Assembly: GCA_022606425.2 (NCBI GenBank)
Contig: JAHDVF020001231.1
Location: forward strand, 1 to 64,000
Reading direction: 5' to 3'
Source of the DNA: Lepidostoma basale
Taxonomy: Eukaryota > Arthropoda > Insecta > Trichoptera > Lepidostomatidae
DNA: 64,000 nucleotides
This document shows, piece after piece, positions 23,413 through 33,126 of the stretch. Within the stretch, counting starts at the first letter, position 1. Every line of letters starts with the position of its first letter. A program made the translations under genes and the position numbers. The notes beneath the pieces were generated by a model, which was not told the origin of the DNA, searched no databases, and saw only the letters and a list, made by a program, of their open reading frames with translations.

Positions 23413-24745
23413 TAACTAACTAACTAACCATCACGCCGTCTCCCTGAAGGGGTAGGCAGAAAGAATGGACTGACACACTTTTCTTTCCTGACATATTTCT
23501 CTCGCTTCCTCAACATTCATACATCGTGTCATGCACGCGCGTCGATTTCTATGACTCCTCACATGGCCGGCATTCAATATTTGATTTTTTTTATCGTGCA
23601 GCGTTTTCCTCGGTCTTCCTCTATTTCTGGTTCCATTTACATCGTTAACATATAATTTTTCTACCATTCTTTCTTCCTTCATTCTTTCCATATGTCCAAA
23701 CCATCTTAATAATCCTTTCATTATTTTGTTCAAGACACCATCATTCGCACCGCATTCACTTCTTATATTTTCATTCGACACTCTAGCATACACAGAGTAA
23801 TCTACACATTCGTGTGAGAGATCTCATTTCTACTGCATTTATTCTACTTTCATCCTTCTTTTGCCAGTTCCATGCTTCGCTTCCATACATAAGGGTCGGT
23901 AGAAGAACACCATTGTGCACTGCCATTCTAGCTTTTTTGGATAATAGGTTTGCGATGACTTTAAGTGCACCATTCACTTTGTTGCCTGCCCCAACCCTTC
24001 TTTCAATATCCCTATCCACTCGCCCATCTCTTGTAAACATACTACCTAAATACACGAACTCAACTACTTGCTCCAAATTTTCACCATTCACGCTAATGTT
24101 GCAGACTGTCATGGTTTCTTCTTTTTCAAAAATCATTACCTTGGACTTATTAACATTCATCATCAGATCATTCACTTCGCATGCATACCTCATACATACA
24201 ATTCACCAGGACTTGAAGTTCATGCTCGTTGTCTGCTTACTGACACTCCGCTCATTTTGGCACCTACATCCAACCCTTTCAGCTCTTCCATAAATTTGTC
24301 CATATACAGATTAAATAACCACGGGGACATTACGCAACCCTGTTTGACACCTATATTGATATCAAACCAGGCTGTAAGATCTCCATTTACTCTGACACTA
24401 GCAGTGCTTTCCGTGTATAGCGACTTAATTGCCGTGATCAGTTTTGTACTTATTCCATATTCAGACAATATTTTCCACAACTTTTCACTATTAACGTAAT
24501 CATATGCTTTTTGCAAGTCGACAAACGCACAAAAACGTTTGCGGTTTTTGGCCAGAAACTTCTCTGTCAATGTACGAAGTCCAAAAATTGTATCCATACA
24601 TCCTCTGCCATTCATAAAGGCACCTTGCACATCCCAATTTTCTTACTCTTTCTATTAAAATTCTGCCATAGACTTTACCAACGACACTCAAAAGACTAAT
24701 AGCTCTGTGGTTTCCACATTCCATACGCGATCCTTTTCCCTTTTA
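23413..24745 (-). pseudogene. LINE A copy 3, longest copy, catalytic YADD deleted
   Basis: Minus strand in order: NHRAISLLSVVGKVYGRILI (RT motif 2 region), FMNGRGCMDTIFGLRTLTEK, RKRFCAFVDLQKAYDYVN (motif A with F-D-KAYD), SVRVNGDLTAWFDINIGVKQ then GCVMSPWLFNLYMD (motif B). The part that should hold YADD is deleted, reading SVSKQTTSMN and a stop, before NDLMMNVNKSKVMIFEKEE (motif D), FVYLGSMFTRDGR, the C-terminal GHMER..GRPRK domain, and the TTAG tail at 23413. Several frameshifts plus loss of YADD make it inactive. Endonuclease domain absent. Confidence 0.9.
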
Positions 24746-24748
24746 AAA

Positions 24749-25095
24749 CATTAAGGATTAGTTGTATCTCAATAGAGACGAATATGTAAATTGTTTTCTG
24801 GGAACAGAATATGGTGGTCGAGGCGCTTACAGGACTTATGGCCTGTCATTGGTTGGGTTAAGCGATCGCTTTATGTTAACAACATTCCCCATTCCTCCCT
24901 ACTTACGACCACCACGTCTGCCAAATTTTTGGAAGATGTATATAATATGCTACAATGTTGAGAAACACTTCACATTTTTTAGTTCAATCTACACTAGCGC
25001 TATCTATTAAGATTGAGATACAATTAATCCTTAAAAATGATTTACCCGCAATGGGTAAAATTCAGTATTTATCTACAAGTATTTGTATACATTCA
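24749..25095. mobile_element. Family H inverted-repeat element, copy 1 (left end truncated)
   Basis: Starts TTAAGGATTAGTTGTATCTC and ends with the inverse, extending right through ACCCGCAATGGGTAAAATTC to TTGTATACATTC at about 25095. Inner sequence (TTACAGGACTTATGGCCTGT, ATTCCCCATTCC) is shared with copies at 29.0, 31.7, 46.2 and 55.9 kb. The outer TIR part seen on the right is missing on the left. Confidence 0.65.
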
Positions 25096-25144
25096 AAATA
25101 TTTTAAAAACACATTTATTCAATAATTTTTCTTTATTAAAAAAT

Positions 25145-25535
25145 TCTAGGGGTCCGAGCTGTCAGTAGGGTCGCGGCGAACCATATCTTGCTGGAGGGTG
25201 TGGTTCTATAAAATGCTGCTTAACGTTCAGTTGCATTCCGGCAATACCACTGACTAGTCCAACTCGTGCAACTCGTTAGCGTCCTTGTGGCGAACCCCGG
25301 GCAATGGAATCACACTCATAACCGTGTGATCACAGCAGATAGCGAGGGGATGAAAGGCGAATTTCTGGCGCCTCCAAACCAGATCCAAGCAGCTAAGGGA
25401 AGGTAACCTCGACAGAAAAATCCACTCTGGTTACCTTTTCCCAGGAATCACAATGGCGAATACAACAGAGATGCCTTTGCTGCAGTGATCGCCAACGTTG
25501 GGGGGACCTGACACGGCACCGAAAGAAGAAGAAAA
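25145..25535 (+). repeat. LINE H-derived chimeric element (non-RT body plus LINE H 3' end)
   Basis: 25460-25530 (AGATGCCTTTGCTGCAGTGA, then GACCTGACACGGCACC and AAAGAAGAAG) matches the 3' end of LINE H at 50.74-50.81 kb. The 300 bp upstream is GC-rich, not coding for RT, and contains a hairpin pair GGTAACCTCGACAG / CTCTGGTTACC. It may be a LINE 5' region joined to the 3' end by internal deletion, or a SINE-like parasite of LINE H. Confidence 0.5.
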
Positions 25536-25616
25536 AATAATTATAAAAAAAATTAACGGTTAATAAATACTTGAATTCATTTCAAATTATATCGATTTAT
25601 CTTATTGGTTGATTTA

Positions 25617-26303
25617 ATAATGAATGTCGAAAAGTCAAAGGTAATGGTTTTTGAAAGGGAAGAGCAAATGACAGTAACATAAGTGTGAACGAAGAGAACT
25701 TAGAGCAGGTGAGTGAATTTGTGTATTTAGGTAGCATGTTCATATGGCCGAACGGATAGTGACGTCGAAAGAAGGGTCGGTGCGGGTAAAAAAGTGAATG
25801 GAGCTTTAAAAATAGTTATTGGAAACAAGACCTTATCAATGAATGCGAAAACAGCCGTTCACAGTGGAGTTCTGGTCCCAACCCTTATGTACGGAAGCGA
25901 AGCATGGAACTGGCAGAAGAAGGATGAGAGCAGAATAAATGCAGCAGAGATGATGTCCCTAAGACGAATGTATGTAGAACGATATACGATGGAATCTCAA
26001 ATGCTGATATAAGAAAGGAATGAAGAGCGGAAAAAGGTATTATGAAAGGATCGCTGCGTTGGTTCGGACATATAAAGCGCATGGATGGAGAAAGAATGGT
26101 TAAGAAAGTATACGTTAATGATATAAATGGAGTACGGAGTCGGGGCAGACTAAGGAAAACATAGATTAGAAGTCGGAAGAATCGACGTGCGTGTATCACT
26201 GGGTCACAAAGGTGTGCCAGGATAGAGTAGTGTGGCGGTCCATTCTTTTTGCCTACACCTGCAGGGAAACGGCGTGATGGTTTGTTTGTTTGTTTTGTTT
26301 TGT
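25617..26303 (+). pseudogene. LINE A copy 4 (TTTG-tail subfamily)
   Basis: NVEKSKVMVFEREEQMTVT, then VERRVGAGKKVNGALKIVIG, VLVPTLMYGSEAWNWQKKDE, SRINAAEMMSLRRMY, then many stops through the C-terminal domain. The 3' end is GGAAACGGCGTGATGG followed by GTTT repeats at 26278-26303. 5'-truncated within motif D. The mariner copy that follows begins a few bases after the tail. Confidence 0.8.
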
Positions 26304-26310
26304 ATTGGTA

Positions 26311-27214
26311 TACGAGTTGTGGCAATTAAATTCCGAGAATTTAGTTGCTGCGTGCAAACCGGCAACACTGCATGACTGGCGTGCATGCGCCTGGTTAGAT
26401 ATGTCCTTCCACTTAGTCGCAGTGAAGATTTCATGGTAATCGTTCGTTTTTTACGGGTGTTTTTCGAATACAAGTTTTTTAACTCGGTCGCAGAAATGAC
26501 TAACTCGGTTTTCAAGCAACGTGTTGTGATCAGATTTTTGGTCGTAACTGGTGTAAAACCTGCAGAAATCCTACTAAAATTACGGCAGGTGTATGAAGAT
26601 GAGTGTTTGTAGACACGAAGACAAAGCCTACAGTGGGTGGAAGAGGGTGGGGAGCGCCCAACGAAAGCAAGGATGTCAAAATCACGGCTGAAGGCAATGC
26701 TGATCATTTTCTTCGATATTCATGGCATTATTCACCGTGAAAACGTTCCTGAGAGCCAGACATTGACTGGAAAATTCTATTTTAAAGTCTTGGAGCGGCT
26801 GCGACAGCGTGTTTTCCGTAAACGACCCGAAATCGCACCATGATAACGAGCCGGCTCATTCCTCCTTGATTTTGAGGGAATATTTGGCAAAAAAAGTATC
26901 CCAACGTTACCGCATCCACCCTACAGCCCCGATTTGGCCTTTTGTGACTTCTTCTTGTTCCCTAAAATTAAGAGTCACCTCAAAAGAACCCATCATGGCA
27001 GTGTGGAGGCCGTCCAGGAGGCTGCAACCGTCGTCTTGAAAGGCCTAACTTTAGAAGACTATCAAGACTGCTTCCAAACATGGGAGAAACGTTGAAAACA
27101 TTGTTCTGGGTTAGGAAGGGATGATTGTGAAGGCCGTTAAAAAAATTTGGTTGCTAACTTTATTTGCCTGTGTTTTATTTACAAATTCTCGGAATTTAAT
27201 TGCCACACCTCGTA
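26311..27214 (+). mobile_element. Mariner transposon, 904 bp, internally deleted
   Basis: Left TIR starts TACGAGTTGTGGCAATTAAA and the right TIR is its inverse with about one mismatch over 31 bp; TA flanks both ends (26309-26310, 27215-27216). Full-length mariners are about 1.3 kb, so roughly 400 bp is missing. It carries the decayed transposase described separately. Confidence 0.9.
26496..27094 (+). pseudogene. Mariner transposase, frameshifted and deleted
   Basis: N-terminal MTNSVFKQRVVIRFLVVTG, then VKPAEILLKLRQVYEDECL and a stop at 26610. Later parts in shifted frames are IIFFDIHGIIHRENVP (first acidic motif), HDNEPAHSS (second), HPPYSPDLAFCDFFLFPKIK (third) and ending FQTWEKR with a stop near 27093. 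All three catalytic-site regions survive, but stops, frameshifts and a deletion between the helix-turn-helix and catalytic domain prevent function. Confidence 0.85.
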
Positions 27215-27216
27215 TA

Positions 27217-27677
27217 TTTAAAAATAACTTCTAACAACAAAATATCATAATCCTGTATACACTTTTTATCAAGTGGTGGTGAAGATAAAGAAGAACAGCG
27301 TATCATTGAATTTATTTTTTGCTTTAACAAACTTCCTGAAATAATAATCGCGTACACTTGAGTTTTCAGTTTATTCGCGATCTCGGTCGGATAAAAGAAA
27401 GAATTTATTTTGAAAAACGAATATCAAGTTTCGCTTTCAAGTGCTGCATAATGCATCATCAAACAAACGGACATTTATGGGGTCACGTAACGTAATTTTG
27501 ACATGCGGAATGATCGAATGGTTTTGGAAATGATGTATAGAGGTGTTACTCTTGTTATTATGTTAGAAGCTTATTGTCATAAATGAGACTGCATAATCGA
27601 TGAAGGTGATTCATCTTAAATCTCGTTTGTTTAAAATAATTGAAGGCATTACAAAGGTACCAAGTGGTTTAAACATC
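27217..27677. other. Non-coding stretch
   Basis: Nothing recognised. Confidence 0.35.
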
Positions 27678-28062
27678 TTCTTATTTTTGTCCTGTTACAC
27701 CTCCGTGGTGCATAGGGCCTCAAGGAACCTTATCCACCCGACTCTATCGCATACCTGATTCCTAACATCATCCCAAGTGAAGCCTGCTGCCTTAACCTCG
27801 TCCTGCAGGGCTCTTTTCCAGGTGGCTCTAGGTCTGCCTCGCTTCCTCTTTCTTCCTGATCAGTCTAGTGCGCCCTGGGCGATGCAGGCTGGGTTCCGTC
27901 TCAGAGTGTGACCGATCCACTGTCATTGGCTTTTCGCCTGCAATGGTCCAGAGAACAGTATTTGACACTGTTTGGGGCCAATAGATCTTGAATATTGAGC
28001 GAAAGCACCTATTTACAAACACCTGGAATTTTCCAATAACGTCCGCGGTAGAAGTGTCACAT
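27678..28062 (-). pseudogene. LINE B copy 2, 3' end
   Basis: Minus strand: ADVIGKFQVFVNRCFRSIFK, IYWPQTVSNTVLWTIAGEKP, then in other frames WIGHTLRRNPA-type and GRPR..W-type remnants up to the stop, a CACCACGGAGGTGT motif and a short T-rich tail. C-terminal part of a widespread LINE family (NRCLR-I--I-WP). No RT core. Confidence 0.8.
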
Positions 28063-28534
28063 CCTGGCTTAAACATAAAGCAAAAAAAATAACCAAAAAC
28101 TGTTATTTGTTTCATATGTCATGTACCACGAGTGACATCTTTAGGGTGACGCTTTAACTAAGCTATATTATTAAATCATTACGCACCTTTGCACAGTTAT
28201 TGGGCCTTGATGTTGAAAACCAAATGACATCAAAAACTAATTTTTTACTTTTGGTACACTTGGCTTTGTAATGTCCAGCCTTCAATTGAAAGAGAAGATC
28301 AAATTGAAACCTCTCTTCAATTATGCATCACAAATATCTCAATAATAATTATAGAATATTAAAAAATCTACACCTTGTGTTGAAAACAATACAAATAGGT
28401 AAATTTTAGGCATTTTGCTCTCCCCACCGGCAGGCCCGGTGCAAAATGCTGAATATAATTTTAAGATTATTTTTGTATAGAATGATGTTTACCACCCCTA
28501 ATCTGTATGTGTATAAAGGACTAAGTTTACAATA
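28063..28534. other. Non-coding stretch leading to a ribozyme
   Basis: No coding frame. 28400-28530 may be the body of the PLE-like terminal repeat whose ribozyme follows. Confidence 0.3.
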
Positions 28535-28645
28535 GTGTCACCAGTCTGTCTATGCCAGCGAGTCTGGCGAAACCGGTCGCTGTCTTAATAAAGACAAAAG
28601 TGGAAGTAGTTAAAAAAACATCGTTTTATTTAATTATTATATAAT
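28535..28645 (+). ncRNA. Hammerhead ribozyme-like motif (copy G) and PLE tail module
   Basis: The core position reads CTGTCTA (28546-28552), a degraded CUGANGA. Stem II GCCAG/CTGGC is perfect, followed by GAAA, palindromic ACCGGT and C (GTC cleavage triplet). CAG and CTG on either side can start stem I. Then comes TTAATAAAGACAAAAGTGGA and AGTAGTTAAAAAAACATCG, the module repeated in palindromes at 5.5 and 60.4 kb. Confidence 0.55.
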
Positions 28646-28992
28646 AATAACATTTGATGTAAAACAATGCGTTTGTTCAAATTGATGCTTTTAGATTCTA
28701 TCGACATAGCAGATATATGCAGCTAACAACCGTGTTCAAAACGCTCATGCACGAAACAAGGAAACTCTCCACGACTTCACCTTGAATCCAGATGGTACTA
28801 TTTTTCGATTTTTGTTTACACTGAGATTAATTTTTCTGAAGCAACAGTCACTTGAAATTTTTCCAAGCTCTATTTTTGCCCTACTATCTTGTTACACAAA
28901 AGTAACGATGCTTATTAGTAATTGTATAATAATATTTGTTGAAGTGGTTGGGTGCCAAATGAGACGAGTAGACGGATATCCGAAAACTTCTA

Positions 28993-29410
28993 TACAAATA
29001 CTGGATTTTACCCATTGCGGGTTATCAATTCAAGGATTAATTTTATCTCAATAGAGACGAAGATGCAAATTGGAAACAGAATATGGTGATCGAGGTATTT
29101 ACAGGACTTATGACCTGTCATTGGTTGAGTTAAGCGCACGCTTTATGTAATACAACATTCCCCATTCCACCTTTTTTCTTATGACCGCCATGTCTGACAC
29201 TTGATTTGGATCTGTGGCTTGTTGGAGTGAGACTCAGAAGTCTGTTACTCTTTCCCATTGATGAGAAATGTATCATGTCTGACAATTTTTTGTAAGTTGT
29301 ATATATGTTAATCTGTAACACCACACTTCACATGGTAGTTTCAATCTAACACTAGCGCCATCTAATGGATTTTAAGCATTAAGCAGAAGATCTTTTTATT
29401 AACGCAATGT
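28993..29410. mobile_element. Family H element, copy 2
   Basis: Begins with the outer TIR (TATACAAATACTGGATTTTA, CCCATTGCGGGTTATCAATT), then TTTTATCTCAATAGAGACGA and the common body (GGACTTATGACCTGTCATTG, ACATTCCCCATTCCACC). The right part is diverged and the right TIR is not visible, so this copy is incomplete. Confidence 0.6.
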
Positions 29411-29489
29411 GAAAGGCTACCGCCATTATCGTATTGCTGAAAACTTTCTTACTATGGTAATTTTTTTTAAGAGATAGAAAATACTGTAC

Positions 29490-29745
29490 ATCATTTTTCG
29501 TCATCTTCAACTTATTCCCATTCACTCCTGGACAAAGGTCTCTTCCAACCCATGTTACTATGTCTAATGCAGACTGCATACAGGTTACGCCGACGTGTCT
29601 TTGCCGGTCATGGTCTCCAATTCAGCAATCTTCTTGTCCATCTTTCATCCGAGCCTCTGGCTACGCGACCTGCCCATTACCATTTTGGAATCACTACACG
29701 GTGGATGATGTCAATGATCTTTGTTTTTTTCTCTCACCGTTTCGT
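29490..29745 (-). pseudogene. LINE relic resembling the LINE G group
   Basis: Minus strand traces: KTKIIDIIHRVVIPKW, then (stop) WAGRVARGSDERWTRRLLNW, and farther on MGWKRPLSRSEWE in another frame. W-GRVAR and RW-RR-L-W are typical of LINE C-termini. Heavily decayed. Confidence 0.5.
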
Positions 29746-30279
29746 CTCTAAAGCTTATTCCTAATATGGCTTTTGTAAACAATAACAGTGACGAGAACAG
29801 TTATGGACTTTAGGACCCCTTCTTATTGTTGTTTCCTTACCGGTGCTGTGTAGATAGCACACATATTGCTTCTTATAGTTTTATGAATAGAGGTCGTGAT
29901 AGATTCCGGCTCCGCAGACCCAGAATTGAAAGTACAGAGAAAAGAGTTTTGTAAAGAGGACTTAAGTTATATAACGCATTTTAAATATGTTTTAAATACC
30001 ATTTATATTTTTGTTGTTTCTTACCGACTATTTCCATAATTTTTTTTTTCGAAAATACACATATTCTATCTTCTTCTTTTACTAGCCATTTTCCGTTATA
30101 TGAAGTGGGCTCTCCAAATATGACTACACCAAATTTAGTGATCCTTGGTCATGCCGCAGTGCCTACAAGTCATTTTGGCTGTAAATATCTATATTGAAAT
30201 ATTCCAATAGATTAATCAGAGGATATTTGAAGAACTCGACCGTGCTGGAAAAAAATGGTCTTTACTCCTGATAGATATC
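29746..30279. other. Non-coding stretch
   Basis: No recognised element. Confidence 0.35.
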
Positions 30280-30590
30280 TCCAACAGCCATAGTGATAGC
30301 AAAGATTGTTTTACCTAACGACACTGGTGGAAAGAAAATCAGTCTTCTGATCAGGATCTCCTCGGAGACGTCTTTCATATAAGTGAAAATACGTTCAAAC
30401 GACAAATACTCGTAACTTTAGAGAGTATCATGTCTTCCGAAAGTCGAACCATCTCTCATGCGTTCCTGATATTAAATATTGTACAATATTATACGAGTAT
30501 ATTGCTTGTTCTCAAAAGATGAATTAAATTTTTATTTGATTGTAGGTATTGCAGGTAATATCTATTGATAAAATAAACTGATTTGATTTC
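30280..30590 (+). pseudogene. CR1/Jockey-like LINE N, C-terminus and tail, copy 1
   Basis: Reads FHISENTFKRQILVTLESIM then SSESRTISHAFLIL, matching copies at 42.6 and 55.6 kb. It ends with AATAAACTGATTTGATTTCA at 30568-30590, which supplies both a polyadenylation signal and the (GATTT)n-like tail of this family. Only the C-terminal end remains. Confidence 0.6.
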
Positions 30591-30702
30591 ATATTTATTG
30601 GAGGAGTACGATCGATCACCTCGCTCCATCTTCCAGTTGTAGGGCTTTATGGACAATGAACATATATTATCACGAGAAACACAAGTAAAATAAATAAAGT
30701 AT

Positions 30703-31018
30703 CTTCTTCTTCTTCTTTTTGTCCTGTCACACCTCCGTGGTGCATAGGACCTCAAGAAACCTTCTCCACCCGACTCTATTGCATCCCTGATCATCCCAAG
30801 TGAGGCCTGCTGCCTTAACCTCGTCCTGCAGGGCTCTTCTCCAAGTGGTCTGCCTTGCTTTCTCTTTCCCCACATAGGGGACCAGTCTAGTGCACCCTGA
30901 GCGATGTAGGCTGGGTTCCGTCTCAGAGTGTGACCGATCCACTGCCATTTGCGTCTAGCGACTTATTCTCTAATTGGCTTTTCGTTTGCCATGGTCCAGA
31001 GAACGGCATTTGACACAA
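30703..31018 (-). pseudogene. LINE B copy 3, 3' end
   Basis: Minus strand: AVDRSHSETEPSLHRSGCTR-type frame overlaps the true order KRKQGRP, TWRRALQDEVKAAGLTWDDQ, ACNRVGWRRFLEVLCTTEV, stop, then (GAA)n (30703-30720 as CTT on the + strand). The stop and tail are intact, so this is an informative 3' end for the family. Confidence 0.85.
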
Positions 31019-31430
31019 TTCTAAATAAATTGCGTTAAAAAAAACTTGTAAGTTGCAGCCTAAAATTTAAGTAAATGTTAAACATACGTGATGCAGAGTT
31101 AATGACGTTATAACCGACATTCCACCGAGACAGTTTATCAATTCAGCAAATAAACTCATGTGCTGTAATAAAATAATAATTTGTCAGTGCTACGACCGCA
31201 CAAGTGCACACACATTAATGGCGCAATCAATCACCACATTACCGTCAGTATTAATTATCGCGCGAATTCAAATGCATGTTATAACTTATGAAAAAACATT
31301 TATACAAATGATTATAAAATTCTACAATATTATTACAAAAGCGAAGGATCTTCGTATATAATATAAATCGTTTATATATAATAAAATAACAGGCATTACT
31401 TAATTAATCAAATAACTAAACAATAATTTC
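31019..31430. other. Non-coding stretch, unique in the window
   Basis: 31100-31290 has good complexity and no repeat match. Could be host intergenic or intronic DNA. Confidence 0.35.
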
Positions 31431-31431
31431 C

Positions 31432-31545
31432 CCCCTCCACTTTTTCACTCGTCATTTAGTATATTAGTAATAACTCAATATCATTTAACTGTTAAAATCC
31501 ACACACTGAAGAAGGGAAGTTTGTGGAGTGCAAAAAAGTGTTGTG
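31432..31545 (+). repeat. PLE-type terminal repeat relic with deleted ribozyme
   Basis: CCCTCCACTTTTTCACTCGT, then CATTTAACTGTTAAAATCC, CTGAAGAAGGGAAGT (core CTGAAGA at 31506-31512) and GCAAAAAAGTGTTGTG match the better copy at 45.45-45.62 kb. The GAAA-stem III part is deleted here. Confidence 0.55.
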
Positions 31546-31564
31546 ATAATAGAAGAACATGCAT

Positions 31565-32425
31565 ATGCATATCGACAGCAAGATCAGAATTTATAAAACA
31601 TGCGTGCGACCTATCATGACGTCCGCTGTAGAGACGCGGGCCGACACTGAGCGAACTAAGGGACTACTAAGAATTTTAATTGTATCTCAATAGAGACGAA
31701 GACGTAAACTGGAAACTGAACATGGATGATCAAGCGCACGCTTTATGTAATTACAACATTCCCCATTCCACCTTTGTTATTTGTGATCATGCATGACAAA
31801 TTTTTGGAAGATGTATTTATACTTCAAAATCCATATTTATCTTCACGTGGCAGTTTCAGTCAGCCATCTATGTAGATTTGGTTGCACTAGTGAATTTTTT
31901 CAAGAATTAACCTATACAACCGACCCACTAACGCCATCTATGGAGAATGATTTTCGGCATTTAGCAAACTACCTTATTAACACAATGTGAAGGCTGTTGA
32001 CCAACATATTGTTAGAAGCCGCTAGGAGTATTATTCCATTCTATATGCCAAAAAATTTTGACCAGAATATTTGAAGACCAAATATACTACTAAGAACATC
32101 GGAGATGAAGGTCCTAAAATCAATTACTGGAAAATCTCTCCGAGATCGTGTCCGCAACGTAGACATAAGAAAAACTTGAGATATAGAGGATATCGTTCAG
32201 TGGAGTAGATCCAGAAGAAAATACTGGAGGGACCATGTAGCCTGAATAGATGGTGACAGACTTGCATATACAGCCGCTTATGAAATCCCCTCTGGACACC
32301 GCCCACCTGGAAGACCGCGTAAGAGATGGAAAGACAGCTGGACCTCATCATCTGACGAGACATGATTTCTGTGTCACAGATCGTCAGATCTATTAAAAGA
32401 AGAAGAAGAAGATAATATGATGTTT
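31565..32425 (+). pseudogene. LINE F copy 1, split by a 412-bp insertion
   Basis: Left part reads SKIRIYKTCVRPIMTSAVET then RTKGLLR. After the insertion it continues TSEMKVLKSITGKSLRDRVR, NVDIRKT, SRRKYWRDHVA, GHRPPGRPRKRWKDSWTSSS, then a stop region and (GAA)n at 32398-32412. Excising 31674-32085 plus one copy of ACTACTAAGAA restores LLR-TSEM. This is the RT C-terminal domain; the RT core is absent. Confidence 0.8.
31674..32085. mobile_element. Family H-derived insertion with an 11-bp target duplication
   Basis: Body shared with family H (TTTTAATTGTATCTCAATAG, then GCGCACGCTTTATGTAATTA and ACATTCCCCATTCCACC). Exact flanking repeats ACTACTAAGAA at 31663-31673 and 32086-32096. Family H lacks clear TIR-transposon duplications elsewhere, so this copy is the best guide to how it integrates. 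Confidence 0.7.
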
Positions 32426-32610
32426 CCTAAAAGTTATTCAAATGTGACACCGCCCACCTGGAAGACCGCTTAAGAGATAGAAGGACACCTGGACCTCATC
32501 ATCCGACGAGACATGATTTCTGTGTCACAGATCGTCAGATCTATTAAAAGAAGAAGAAGAAGATAATATGATTTTTCCAAAAATTTATTCAAATGTGAAT
32601 CCACAACACA
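32306..32610 (+). repeat. Tandem duplication of the LINE F 3' end plus flank
   Basis: GACACCGCCCACCTGGAAGA, the C-terminal tail, (GAA)n, GATAATATGATG and TTATTCAAATGTGA are repeated directly with about 150-bp spacing (second copy from about 32446) and several point differences. Because flanking sequence past the (GAA)n tail is copied too, it is a local duplication and not a second insertion. Confidence 0.75.
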
Positions 32611-32639
32611 AAGTGATGGCGAATATAGAGGAAATATTA

Positions 32640-32735
32640 TATCGATGCTCATGACATGTGATATTTAGGTAATCTATCGCCATTTTATTTTCACGTGAAT
32701 TCTACACCAGACTAAAAACAGTGTTACACTGCTTG
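32640..32735 (-). repeat. SINE S1 fragment
   Basis: Minus strand: GTGTAACACTG, TTTTTAGTCTGGTGTAGAATT, CACGTGAAAATAAAATGGCG and ATCACATGTCATGAGCAT. Head and box B are missing. Confidence 0.65.
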
Positions 32736-33126
32736 GGCCTCTGTTTCTATTTCCTACTCCATATATTTGATTGATTTTGTGGTTAACAGTTATATTTCAA
32801 TTTGACCTTGACTTTTCACGGCGAAATTCGGAATTGCCTCCGTTGCACGAGCCTGCGTAGATCATAGCAATCAAGTTTCAAGACGGTTCTCGCATGACGC
32901 CACCATCACGTTTATACTTTTGTTTGAGCGAGTATTAGCACATCCTGCGCAATGGATGCACTGAGACTGTCAGTTACACCATTTATCCATTGCGGTTGAA
33001 ACTCAACGGAGTCACAATTATTTTAAAATGTGAAGCCAGGCGAAATGTCGAAATAGCACACGAAAGCTGACGAAAGTATTAAATTTTTAAAGAATTTTAG
33101 CATAATTCCCGCTTTTATAATATTGG
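32736..33126. other. Non-coding stretch, unique in the window
   Basis: Mixed-complexity DNA, no recognised element. Confidence 0.35.
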
